Assembly (NCBI GenBank): GCA_963662155.1
Contig: OY759264.1
Span: 16,399,142-16,463,141, forward strand
DNA length: 64,000 nucleotides
Origin: Lamellibrachia columna
Lineage: Eukaryota; Annelida; Polychaeta; Sabellida; Siboglinidae
Direction of reading: 5' to 3'
Shown here: piece after piece, positions 1-46,410 of the stretch
How positions within the stretch are numbered: the stretch's first letter is position 1
How the letters are laid out: the number at the start of each line of letters is the position of its first letter
Translations under genes and position numbers: made by a program
The notes under the pieces: generated by a model
Database searches by the model: none
Told to the model about the DNA's origin: nothing
The model's input: the letters and a program-made list of their open reading frames with translations, nothing else

Positions 1-2026
1 GAACGCTTCGTTGTTAGTCACCTATTACGTGACTAGATTATTATCGAGCTGGGAGCATTCGTATCATACATACGCACATGGTGGGTTAGAGATAGAAACC
101 ACCACTCAGTGAGTCCACATGTTTTCCATTTCTCTTTTCTTGCATAGAAACCAGGTAGAAGGGACATACGGCTTTGAGTGGCGCATAGACAAGAATACTA
201 CAAAAATTCCTCTATGTGTCCTGGCGCGATCACATCACCAACCAGGAACTGTACGGCTCCCACGGATGGCCACCATCGTGAGACGACGTCGCCTTCGTCT
301 GGCATGTCGCGTGATGCGTTATGAGAGAGTAGCCAGCAACGTGGAAGCCTTGGCCTTCGGAGAAGAGGTCGTCTTAAAACATATCTTCGTGACATCATTG
401 AGAAGGACACCAGGCTTAGTGAGACAAAGACAAACCTATCAAACGTCACGACGAACTGTAACCGATGGAAGGAATATGTTAAGCTTTGCCTAAACGTCCA
501 TATATGCTATTTTTAATTGCACGTGTTAGCCGAAAAACATAATTAATTTCGTGTTATGCACTTAAGACATTGTGACAAACTCAACAACAGAAAAGCAGCA
601 TTAAAAAGTCACGACAGCATATATTTCGAGAAAAAAAATTTCACCAAAACACATGCAGAAAATACATTTGTTGACACAATATTATACTTTCTGGACCTTT
701 TGCAGTCGATATCACCTGTCGTGAAGCGACAACATTCCCACGCACGGTAGCCAAGCCAATCGCTAGGATACATTACGTTATAACGTCACAGCCGTGACTC
801 GACGCCACTTCCGACTAGATGAAAATAGCTCAACTGAATCGCGATGCATCTGCGTTTTCACACAACGGTCACCATACTGTTGTTTTGTTGTGAGTACCAT
901 TAAAACAAACGTGCAGAATGAATACAGGAGTACAATTATAAGAAGTTATACATCTTAGTCATGGTCGTTACCGTTTTGTTTTGGCGAAACTGGAAACGAT
1001 AAGGTCTTCTTCGTTTAAAATTCCGCCTCGCCTCAACATGCTGAGGATGCATGCAGGCTGGTAGGAGAACACAATTTGTTTAACTTACATATATTATTTA
1101 GTCTATGAAAATGGAATCTTGCTTGAAATGCAAACAGACTGTGTACATTCCCAATGTGTTAAGGAAGCGCGTTCTAGAGGGGGTATGATTTTCCGTAGTA
1201 TATTAAAACCGAAACCAATCCCGCATATTTCACCCATTTACAATATTTCGGTTATACCATATGCTAATTTTCCTTTGGTCAACACATGTATTATACGCAT
1301 AGAAGTAATTTTATGACTAATTAATACACGTATTATTGAACTTCAAGGTTGATTTAGACTCGTATATATGGTATGTATCGTGAACAAGGGGCTGGCTTGT
1401 TATTCATTAGGCGTAGGCATGGGTTCCATGTGATGTTGTTTTTAATAATGCAAAAAATTAATTATGTGTTATTGTATTTTTAATAGATTCATTGCCTACC
1501 TTTGATTCAAACCGGAACAGTGAATGATATTATTTCCTAAAAACGTTCTTTCACTTTTGTTTCCTTTTAAGAACGGATAGAGTTATTTTAACCAGCACTT
1601 AGACTTAGGGAAATAATATGTGTGAAAATGTTTAATCACTAAATCTATCAAATTGATGTTGGCGAGCAGAATAAAAACCAGGACGTCCCATAATTGAAAA
1701 GCCGAATTCCAAAACGCACTTAGTAAATTTTTGCTATGGACTAAGCCCATTTTGAAAAAAAAAATCATTCAACTTAGATCGTTTTGAAGTATTAAATATA
1801 TTTCTTATACAGCACAGACTGACAAGACTTAGATTAATTTAACATATTCTCAAGGAATAATTTTAGAAACGTATCTGCTGTTGTAGGATTGGTTTGGTGT
1901 GTGGTTATTTCTTCTTCTCGTTATCTGGATTACGTTTTCGCTTTCATTTTCAACAGTAGGCGTATGGTAATCATCTGTCAAGGCAGCGCCGCGTTCTTTC
2001 GTGTTTTCCGGAAAACATGTCAAGTT
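1..2026. other. No recognised gene; AT-rich spacer
   Basis: I see no supported gene here. Short open frames at 119-493 (+) and 198-449 (-) overlap each other and match no family I know. The stretch could hold 5' exons of the polycystin-like gene that starts before 7111, but none could be recognised. Confidence 0.4.
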
Positions 2027-2490
2027 AACATGGAAGATATACAGCTGAGCAACATGGAAGATATACAGCTGAGCAACAGGGAAGATAAACAGCTGAGCAA
2101 CATGGAAGATATACAACTGAGCAACATGGAAGATATACAGCTGGGCAACAGTGAAGATATATAGCTGGGCGACAGGGAAGATATACAGCTGAGCAACAGG
2201 GAAGATATGCACCTGAGCAACATGGCAGATATACAGCTGAGCAATAGGGAAGATATGCAGCTGAGCAACATGGAAGATATACAGCTGAGCAACATGGAAG
2301 ATATACAACTGAGCAACAGGGAAGATATACAGCTGAGCAACAGGGAAGATATACAGCTGAGCAACAGGGAAGATATACAGCTGAGCAACATGGAAGATAT
2401 ACAACTGAGCAGCATGGAAGATATACAGCTAAGCAACAGGGGAGATATACAGCTGAGCAACATGGAAGATATACAGCTGAGAAACAGGGA
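2027..2490. repeat. 24-bp minisatellite, about 19 copies
   Basis: The unit is close to AACATGGAAGATATACAGCT plus GAGC, with scattered substitutions (ATGG/AGGG, CAGCT/CAACT). Because 24 is a multiple of 3, all frames repeat an 8-residue word (plus strand NMEDIQLS). One unit carries an in-frame TAG at about 2161, so the plus frame is not one continuous coding array. It is more likely a non-coding minisatellite than a protein repeat. Confidence 0.9.
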
Positions 2491-2654
2491 TCAATCATTA
2501 CCTCATTTTTAACAATTCTTTCAATTCAGTTCCTGAAGGAAACAACCGGCGGTTGCCTAAACGTCGCAGAGAGTAAGAGTTGTGATTAAAAATATATATG
2601 TTATGAAATTACAATAATGCGATTACCATTATACGTATATATTTACATGTCGAG

Positions 2655-3164
2655 ATGGTGGAGTCCGCTTCTTTGTCTCACCCAGCCAAGTACAGGTGTA
2701 TCCATGTGGGATACACAAATCTGGGTTATGACTGCTTCCTAGGAGATGATAGAATCCAGATAGTAACACAAGAGAAAGATCTGGGAGTAACCGTACAGAA
2801 TGACATGAGCCCTGGTGCACATATAGAGGAAATAGTGAAAAACGTCAATAGAAACCTAGGTACGATTAGAAGGGCATACACATTCAAGTCCCAGCACAAC
2901 ATTATAATTATGGTGAGACCACTCCTAGATTATGCATCAACAGTGTGGTTACCTCACCTGATCAAAGACAATGTTAAATTAGAGAAGGTTCAGCAAAGAG
3001 CAACACGGATGATAGGAAATATACACAAGCTACCATGTGAACAAAGACTGAGACGATGCAAATTGATGTCTCTAGAAAGCCGCAGGAAAAAGTACGATCT
3101 CCTGGAAACATTTAAGATAATGAAAGCTGTCACGGACATAGATTACAGGAAATTATTTGTTTTG
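2655..3164 (+). mobile_element. CR1-like LINE, reverse transcriptase C-terminal part
   Basis: The frame encodes the region downstream of the RT catalytic core: a KDLGVTVQNDMSPGAHIEEI block, a VRPLLDYASTVWLPHLI block and a KLEKVQQRATRMIG block. These match the post-RT region of the intact CR1 ORF2 at 54-56.7 kb in order and spacing, but are diverged enough to be a different subfamily. The frame runs straight into the 26-bp minisatellite at 3165. Confidence 0.8.
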
Positions 3165-3768
3165 CACAATGGACCCAGCGGTAGAGGACCCACAATGGAC
3201 CCAGCGGTAGAGGACACACAATGGACCCAGCGGTAGAGGACCCACAATGGACCCAGCGGTAGAGGACCCACAATGGACCCAGCGGTAGAGGACCCACAAT
3301 GGACCCAGCGGTAGAGGACCCACAATGGACCCAGCGGTAGAGGACCCACAATGGACCCAGCGGTAGAGGACCCACAATGGACCCAGCGGTAGAGGACCCA
3401 CAATGGACCCAGCGGTAGAAGACCCACAATGGACCCAGCGGTAGAGGACCCACAATGGACCCAGCGGTAGAGGACCCACAATGGACCCAGCGGTAGAGGA
3501 CCCACAATGGACCCAGCGGTAGAGGACCCACAATGGACCCAGCGGTAGAGGACCCACAATGGACCCAGCGGTAGAGGACCCACAATGGACCCAGCGGTAG
3601 AGGACCCACAATGGACCCAGCGATAGAGGACACACAATGGACCCAGCGGTAGAGGACCCACAATGGACCCAGCGGTAGAGGACCCACAATGGACCCAGCG
3701 ATAGAGGACACACAATGGACCCAGCGGTAGAGGACCCATTATGGACCCAGCGGTAGAGGACCCACAAC
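3165..3768. repeat. 26-bp minisatellite, about 23 copies
   Basis: The unit ACAATGGACCCAGCGGTAGA plus GGACCC is repeated almost perfectly. The unit is not a multiple of 3 and has no stop on the minus strand, so all three minus frames stay open for about 200 codons. These are artefacts of the repeat, not genes. The array lies inside a LINE coding region. Confidence 0.95.
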
Positions 3769-3980
3769 GAAAGTAAATGAAACAATACACCAGACTCAAC
3801 ATTAGAAAGTACTTCTTCTCGCAGCGAGTCACAGGCGACTGGAATAGACTACCTCAGGCTGCAGTAAATGCAGAAACAGTTGACCAATTCAAAGAAATAG
3901 TTGACCCAATGTTCAGAAATAGAGGGGCTCTACAATATCTCATAAAGATACCTGCCCCAAATCCAAATTTACGGTGAGTT
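3769..3980 (+). mobile_element. CR1-like LINE, extreme C-terminus
   Basis: The frame RLNIRKYFFSQRVTGDWNRL matches the conserved LINE C-terminal block (compare the intact copy, where IRKHSFSQRTINEWNKL lies near the ORF2 end). It continues the element interrupted at 3165 by the minisatellite and ends at a TGA just after 3974. Confidence 0.75.
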
Positions 3981-4619
3981 TACGGTGAGATTGGAATATT
4001 CTGATCGACTCCTGAAATATTAGGATGACTTGGCTTTTTAACATGTTCATTACCATTGATTAATTTATCCATTCCTGGTATGTATTTTAAGGTAAAATAA
4101 TCAACAGTTAAATATACGCATCACAAAAGCGCCGTCTAAATTGAGCCGGCTCGCAAAAGCTCTTGTGTGTGACACTTGGAATAGGTAGGTTGGGAATCGA
4201 CGTAATCATACGAACTCGTTTTCAGACGTGTGCGTCTCGGAACGAGCAGTAACAAGTATCGTTAGTGTAGCAAAGATGACGAGAACACTATACGCTGCAC
4301 TGCCAAACGGAACCGGTGCTGTGTTGACTCGCAACAAATGTCAAACACAAAAAAGTAAGTGTGATAATCGAACTATGACATATATTTCATACTTAATTAA
4401 TTTAACAACTTTGAACTTGTTTATCAACAGTCCTTTACTTTACAGTTATCTTTTCTCAACTGATTATGTGTTTCTTAACCTAAACTACTTTACACTGTAA
4501 ATTAGTTGTCCTCTCAGCATTCATTGCTATCTAAATTGCCACTCAGTAGGGCCTAATTCATTTACTTCAAAATAAAGTCATTCAGATACTGAGGCAATCT
4601 CCTTTCAACAGGTGGTCTC
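3981..4619. other. No recognised gene
   Basis: AT-rich sequence with only short open frames and no family match. It adjoins the integrase end of the Ty3/gypsy remnant and could include a decayed LTR, but no matching second LTR was seen. Confidence 0.35.
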
Positions 4620-6520
4620 GATTCGTGGGAACCCGGGCTGCCAAGGCCAGAAAATCATCAATTGAAACAGAAATGCTGTCTTGGGTTGACTCTGACTCAG
4701 TGTCATTGTCTGTTTCATCACCTGAGCTGAACATGCTTATTCACATGCAACAAGTTTCTCTTGTACTGCACGCCATCACGCGCCTCGATCACAACCTGAC
4801 AACCTTTTATTCGAGTAACTGTGTATGGAACTGGTTCGTGCGCCAGTGTCAGTTTGTTCTGTTTGTTTTGCTGTAGTAAAACTTTGTCACCTGGATTGAC
4901 GGCACGTTCCCGGGCACCTCTGCGGCCATCCACATACTCGTTCCCTTTCATTTTCAACCGCGTGTCACGATCATGCACTCCCTCGACCACATCCTTCGTG
5001 TTGGTGCTAGAAGATTCGAGGAAGGTAGCTTTGTGCGAATTGTCCGAATGAACAGCAATTCAGCTGAACTCACCCCTGTAACAGAATGATTCGTGCTTCG
5101 GTTCGCGAGGAGATGCGCGTTGAGCTCTCTCCTCAAATCACGTCCCTCGACGTGTTCTGCTCTTATGGCTTTCAGCAGAGTCCTATTACTATTACTTTCA
5201 GCAGAGTCCTTGTTATCATCGGGTGCAATTCCATGCTTCGATAGCACATGTGCCATGGATGTTAACTTGGACATGTAGAACTTGGCCTTCCCCTTGTTCA
5301 GTGTCGGTCCTTTCTCGCTCAGATGCTTGAGCACCGCTTCGAGCCTCCGTCGATGTTTGGCTTTGTCGCATCCATAGACGATCAGATAGTCGGAGATATT
5401 GTTGACTCCTTTGCACCGTTGTAACACTTCCTGTATGATGTGTTGGTACATTTCTTGCGCTGATGATATATTACAAACATCAACCGTTTGTATCTCCAAA
5501 GTCCAACGTGGCTCGCGAATGTCGTGATCTCTCGTGATTTCTCGCTTAGTTCTGTTTTGTGGTACCCTATCTATAGATCGATTTTTCTTAATACCGTGCT
5601 GTTGGTCATGTCCTCTAGGATTTCATCCACCGTCAGAACTGGGTGACGCCCTTTCCACTGCCGAATTTGTATGTCTCATGTTAACACAAAGTCTAATATC
5701 GCCCGACGGTTTCGGCACAATAACTATCGGCAACACCCGGCGTGTAGGTCCATCCGCTGGCTCGATGATGTCCATCTTCTCATGTTCATGAAGTGTGTCT
5801 GCGCGTTGGCTGGGCAGAAATTGTACCTGTATCATCTACACAATTCACCGTCTGCAGTTTGACAAGTTCAATTTCGGTAGCCGTCTCATAACTTAGGATG
5901 TTTATTCCTCGGCCTGCCTTGACTCTGACCGTTTGATGTTGGCTTGCCAAATGTCCTCGATTTGTTTCCATAGTATGGCACTTTGTTTACCTGTTGTGTC
6001 TCCGTGTTACTTCTTTCCATTTTCCTGGCATGCAGATCAGCGTTGTGAACGACAATATTCGACCAATTGATCTCTGATCATGTTATCTGCCTCTGCCACA
6101 AAATCTCAGGTAATCGCCAATTGCTTCATTCTGGTTACAAACTGATCGATTATTTCATCATCTGTTTTCCCCTCCTGCTTGAACATGTGTCGTTCGAATG
6201 GAATGTTTACAGTTGGCTTGAAGTAATCGGTCAATACAGTCATAGTCATCGTCTTCACCGAGGTTTTCCAGCGTGAAGAATATTCTTGTACGTCTGGACC
6301 CGCGACATCGCACGCTTTTGGCCTTTATCATTCACCCATTTCGATCTTAAGGAAAACATCGCCGCCATTTTGTCCACGTTGTTCCGAGCTTGGTCGGATC
6401 GCCCTTGCTGACAAAATGCGGAATATCGAGCGCCACCTCCATTCTAAGACTGGTCTTCGGGTCGACAGAATATTAAAATGCATGCTCGTCAGTGATTTAA
6501 CCCTCGTATTTAAACATGCA
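4620..6520 (-). mobile_element. Ty3/gypsy retrotransposon remnant (gag-pol, internally deleted)
   Basis: Reading the minus strand from high to low coordinate gives gag (about 6.5-6.0 kb), an RT start with VPKPSGDIRLCVNMRHT (about 5.7 kb), an RT piece with LIVYGCDKAKHRRRLEAVLK (about 5.4-5.2 kb), then directly an integrase piece and an integrase C-terminal GDKVLLQQNK block (4.72-4.99 kb). RNase H and the integrase core are missing and frames shift repeatedly, so the copy is dead. Its gag and leader share close sequence with a second remnant at 45.3-46.0 kb. Confidence 0.8.
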
Positions 6521-7110
6521 CTGAGATAGAACCATAACATAACAACCGTGCTCCAGTTGTCATAGTGTATTTCATCTCCCCGTCAGGGAGCTCTTCGTAT
6601 TTACATATTGATAGCAAGCAGTAAAACACCACATAGGCAATATTTCAAGTATGAAGAATAGTTGCCCACCTACTACGTAGTAACGCCTAATAGATATGCG
6701 CGGGCAAGTAACGGTTCATCAAATACTTCTGGAACGTAACTCATACATGCTTAACGCTCGTATAGGAAATACGAGGAAAAATAAATAAGAAAGAAACATT
6801 GTGTTAGCTAATATTGACCCTCGTGCATAGGGTATCACATATTCATTGGCAAAATACTTACTGATCTGACACTGACATGTTAGATGATGTCTGTGTAGAA
6901 AGTCATTTTATATGTTAAATAATCTGTTTGGATCTAGAAGTTCCCAATTTCGATGGCGTACAAAACAAAACAAATGGATTATACTGTCGACCTCATGTAT
7001 ACTGATAAGACTGCCATAAAACAACTAGATTGAGGAATACCTATTTTAGCCATATCGAAAGACGACAGAAAGTTGTAAAGAAATGGGTGTCGACATTTTA
7101 TCCATTGCAG
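6521..7110. other. Intron or spacer; nothing recognised
   Basis: AT-rich with no open frame of note. It ends in a good splice acceptor (TTTTATCCATTGCAG) at 7096-7110, so it is at least partly intron of the polycystin-like gene. Confidence 0.5.
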
Positions 7111-40751
<33,641 letters not shown>

Positions 40752-43700
40752 CGGCCGACAACAAGCTGAATCCGTGGATGCAGTGGCGATGCAGCGACTG
40801 CGGCGGGTCTGTTGGTCACCTCGTTCGGGTACATAGTGTGGTTGATTTTCATTCAACACCTTAGCAAATTCTTCATCACCAAATATTCTGTCCAAATGGA
40901 CATGTCATTGTTGCTAATTCCATTTAATCAGTGGTTCGCTGCAATGACACGTGAGGTGGGACACTTTCTGTTTTTCCACTACCTCGACCAGTGTGAAAGG
41001 ATAACACACAAAATCCACAAGTACACTTGTTTCCAATGTTCCAAGTCGTTGCATGCTATCGCCGTTACATTATTTATGTCCCTTTATAACTTCAAAGGAA
41101 ACAGTTGAAATACCTTTCAAGATACGCAAGAATTTTGAAGCTAGTTTTAATTTAAATAAGGATACTCGCCCTGTCCCCCCGTGGCAGGCATCCAATCATA
41201 CACTTATCGCACGTCACTTTACCACGGGAAATACCGCAGCAAACATTCGTTTTTCACATTCTCGCTTGTATTGATGGAGTAGTTGCTGTGGCTTGCTGTC
41301 AAATCTGTATAGCGTGCAATCATATATAACATCTGTAATAATTGCTTATGAGTGGATTATTCAGGTTTTGAATGTAGTGTGAGGCATGAAGATGATGCAG
41401 CAATGTTGCACCCAATTCAAAAATATAAATATTGTTTTCCAGACGAATGTCGAATTGTGATGCCAGCTTAGCCAAGCCATCCGCTCTGGATTACAGGACA
41501 CGCGGCATTGCTGGTGTGCCACCAGCCTCGTAGTGATCTACATGCCTCTCCACGCGTTGTCCAAAACGTGTCATCTGGCACGATTTCTCCACGTTCGTCT
41601 GGGATGAGTTCTAGTCGTTGCTCTTCGACAGGCGGCCGCCGCTGTTGCCGTCTCACGACCGGCGCAGGTGTTAGCAGCTAACGCAATGAGCGAAGTTGGC
41701 AGCTACAAACGAACGTACACTTTCGATGTTGAATGTTCCATTGTGAACATCAACGCTCCTGTCCCCCTCCGTGCCATGTTGAATGTTCCATTGTGAACAT
41801 CAACGCTCCTGTCCCCCTCCGTGCCATGTTGAATGAAGGTTATTCATTTGTTGCATAGTGACTTGTGTTACTAAACAATCTGACCACTGACAATGGGTCG
41901 CGCAGTGGCATGGCACAGATCATGGTTACACATAACAGTTGACATGCAGAGAAATTTTTATTTTTTACAAATTAACTTCGAACAATAAATATATTCAACG
42001 CAATGATATTATTTGACATATATTTACGGTGAAACGAGTTTCCTTCTGTGTTGAGTTCGATGCACTGGAAGTCATCATGTTCCACGAGAGATTTGGCGCA
42101 CTTCGACATCCGATTCGGCAGGCGGGACCATTCATAGGTAGTTATCCAAACATAGTCATGTTTTATCGTTCAAATGAATAGGCATTGTGAAAACAATGTA
42201 GACAATTATAAACGTCCATTATATTTTTTAATAATTGCCCCGTCACGTCATCGCCACCTCTACTGTCGTATTGAAATGCGTGTCCTTGTAATTTTATAAT
42301 GGTACTTGATACATATAATAATAGATAATATTTACATATATAAATACCAACACTATAATACTCTTATTATAATTGAAAATAATCTTCATAGATTTTTCGC
42401 AACACTATGCGTGCTTTGTACGATTGTTCCAAATTACGTAAACCGCCCCACCGCACACACTTTCGAACAAATCAGTGAAGGGGTTTACGAAACTTGTAAC
42501 AATCATAGAAAATATTTTTATCATGAAAGTAATTACCAAGTTTTCCCGTTCGGATGATGGGTAAATTGGATAGTAAGGGTTCTATCCATAAATATCCATA
42601 TCCATGCATTAATTCGTAATTCACGTGTCTGTATATCTAATAATAAGATAAATGTGCAGTGAAGACCTTGTGGAGTTCTTCTCTGTATTGTTGCACTCGT
42701 GAGTCTAAGTCACGACATACTAAACGACACACATGTGCCTACCCACACACTAGACATCCTCCCAAGAATTCGTGATGCTGCCAATGGGATTATTGGTGTC
42801 CCATACACCAATACTGCATGGGAATTCCAATGAATGACTACGTCCTCTTCACGAGTTTGGGATGCAACAGGCTGGTATATTGTAGAACTTTTTGCTGGCA
42901 CACCAACTTTTCGCGCGCCTCTGCAGACTTCACCGATGTATGGTAGTGTCCGCGTTCCTTTTCCGTTGGAATTCAGTTTAAAGGGAAACAAAAGTCATGG
43001 TTCTATGCACCTATAATATTTAGTAAAACATAACCATTTGCAACTACAATTAAGAATATCACGCCAGTGTTTTACTGGGAAAACCTTGTTAAACACACAT
43101 CATGTAAATGTATGGTTCGCCCATATTATTAGATAACCCTACGTCACGTGTGCCAAATTCGCTCGACAAATAAAAATATATTTGTATACACCTATTCGTA
43201 TATTTGCCAATACGTTGTGGCTTTGCTGTTTGCGTTCAAACTCAACTCATGTAACCTATGTTGGCCTTTGTTTACTAAACTAGTCTTCTTTCTGGCAAAA
43301 TAACACGTTTGTTTGAGATTTTCATAGAACTGCGCATGCGCTTATCGGTCTCGCTGATTAACACGTCAGCGCTGAGTCAACCAGAGAAATGACCAGCATC
43401 TCAACCGTTTAGAAGACATTCTGAGTTAACCAGCGGCGTGATATTATTGATTTGAGTTTTACGTGGTTAGTTTTTATTATTTCCTTTAGGTGCATGGCCC
43501 CAAAACCACAACTTTTGTCTCGTTTTAAATATACCCCAAAACTCCCCTCCACCCAACCACACTCCTGAACGTGACATACCTTATGAGTGACCCCCTAACT
43601 ACGGATACCTTCTACAAACTACCAAGTTATCCCGTCCGGAGAACTGGTATATTTGCAAGTTTAAATATGATGCATTACATGACCTCACCACTAAGTAACT

Positions 43701-44025
43701 ATTAGTTACACATACGATCGGGATCCTCACTTCGTTATCACACAACGGAGCTACGAAAATCAATTAAGACGTCATGATGACGTTCAAACAGCCGAGATGA
43801 CGCTGTTGAAAAAACGGTTTAAATCTAGCTGAACATCCATGCCAGAGTTGCTCCTTTGAGAACGAGGATGGGTCATCTGAGACTATGATGTTGAAACGCG
43901 TTTCTTGAAAATATACTGCTCCGGGCAACTATAGGATATCGTGCGGGTATGTAAACACCTCTGTGTGTGACTGTGATGTTCTCTTTGACCGACCTCATTA
44001 TATTGCACGCAAGAAGGTTGTTGAC
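40752..44025. other. No supported gene; 50-bp duplication at 41725-41828
   Basis: I find no convincing polycystin C-terminal exons. GTTGAATGTTCCATTGTGAA with its following 30 bases occurs twice in tandem at 41725-41828. A TGCGCATGCGC word (NRF1-like site) lies at 43331. A minus frame at 42710-42991 (TLPYIGEVCRGARKVGVPAK) may be a LINE or Penelope-like remnant but is not assigned. Confidence 0.4.
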
Positions 44026-45191
<1,166 letters not shown>

Positions 45192-45249
45192 AACTCTTTG
45201 TGTCCTTTTTCTGTGACACTGTGTTTGCAGTTTTACCCTTGTTGTATCT

Positions 45250-45960
45250 ACCACGCACCTGTTTTGTTTTCACATTGCTACGTAATGTCCGATCATGTCA
45301 TATTTCCGACATACTTCGTTTCTAGCAGGACATTTTGGGTCACGTGCGATATGATCAGGTTTTCCACATATATAACATGATCCAGAATTTTGAGGTTTAT
45401 TTTTGAGGCCAGCCTTGACTCTGACCGTTTGATGTTGGCCCACCAAATTTCCTCGATTTGTTTTCATAATATGGCACTTTGTTCACCTCTTGTGTCTCCG
45501 TATTATTTCTTTCAATTTTCCTGGCATGCAGATCAGCGTTGTGAACGACAAGATTCAACCACTTGAGCTCTGATCATGTTATTTTCCTCTGCCACAACAT
45601 CTCAGGTAATCGCCAATTGTCTCATTCTGGTTACAGACTGGTCGATTGTTTCATCCTCTGTTTTCCCCGCCTGCTTCATCATGTGTCGATCGAATGGAAC
45701 GTTTACATTTGGCTTGAAATAATCTGTCATTACATTCATCGCTCGATCATAGTCATCGTCCTCACCGAGGTTTTCCAGCGTGAAGAATATCTCTTTATAT
45801 ATTTATCATTCACCCATTTCGATCTTACGAAAAGTCCGCCGCCATTTTGTCCACTTTGTTCCGAGCTGCGTCGCTTCGCCCTTGCTGACAAAATGCGGAA
45901 TACTGGATATTTCGAGCGCCACCTCCATTCTAAGATTGGTCTTCAGGTCGACGGAATATT
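45250..45960 (-). mobile_element. Ty3/gypsy gag remnant with zinc knuckle
   Basis: The minus strand encodes a gag region and a retroviral-type zinc knuckle: SGSCYICGKPDHIARDPKC, then a degenerate second knuckle CRKYDMIGHYVAM. It closely matches the gag/leader of the 4.6-6.5 kb remnant, including GCCGCCATTTTGTCCAC near the 5' side. No pol follows. Confidence 0.8.
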
Positions 45961-46410
45961 AAAATGTATGCTCGTCGCCAATGTAGTGTCCGTTATTTAA
46001 CACTCGTATTTAAAATGTGTGCTCGTCGCCAATGTAGTGTCCGTTATTTAACACTCGTATTTAAAGTGTATGCTCGTCGCCAATGTAGTGTCTGTTATTT
46101 AACACTCGTATTTAAAATGTGTGCTCGTCGCCGATGTAGTGTCCGTTATTTAACACTCGTATTTAAAATGTATGCTCGTCGCCAATGTAGTGTCCGTTAT
46201 TTAACACTCGTATTTAAAATGTGTGCTCGTCGCCGATGTAGTGTCCGTTATGTAACACTCGTATTTAAAATGTATGCTCGTCGCCAATGTAGTGTCCGTT
46301 ATTTAGCACTCGTATTTAAAATGTGTGCTCGTCGCTGATGTAATGTCCGTTATTTAACACTCGTATTTAAAATGTGTGCTCGTCGCCAATGTAGTGTCCG
46401 TGATTTAACA
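45961..46410. repeat. 51-bp tandem repeat, about 9 copies
   Basis: Unit AAAATGTGTGCTCGTCGCCA plus 31 bases, ending ACACTCGTATTT. It lies in the gag leader. The other remnant has a single diverged unit at about 6470-6520. The plus-strand open frame with a 17-residue period is an artefact of the unit length. Confidence 0.95.

Noticed and set aside
2020..2498. Minus-strand frames with an 8-residue period (LLSCISSM, VYLPCCSA) and a plus frame NMEDIQLS
   Set aside because: Artefacts of the 24-bp minisatellite. The plus frame has an internal stop and no splice context was found.
3130..3832. Three overlapping minus-strand open frames of about 190-230 codons with repeats such as GSSTAGSIVGPLPLG
   Set aside because: They come from the 26-bp minisatellite, which lacks stops on that strand in every frame. 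No gene is needed to explain them.
41440..41660. Candidate exon after acceptor TTTTCCAG at 41442, or a minus frame of 62 codons at 41468-41656
   Set aside because: Plus frames stop quickly and neither strand matches a family.
42020..42140. Possible polycystin exon reading VSFCVEFDALEVIMFHERFG
   Set aside because: The VEF word resembles part of the polycystin loop, but the rest does not align and no good acceptor in the right phase was found.
42710..42991. Minus frame with TLPYIGEVCRGARKVGVPAK, thought of as a Penelope-like or LINE end
   Set aside because: Only loosely similar, without a catalytic motif or element ends.
45964..46338. Plus frame with a 17-residue repeat MCARRQCSVRYLTLVFK
   Set aside because: Product of the 51-bp repeat in the gypsy leader. 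No start context or homologue.
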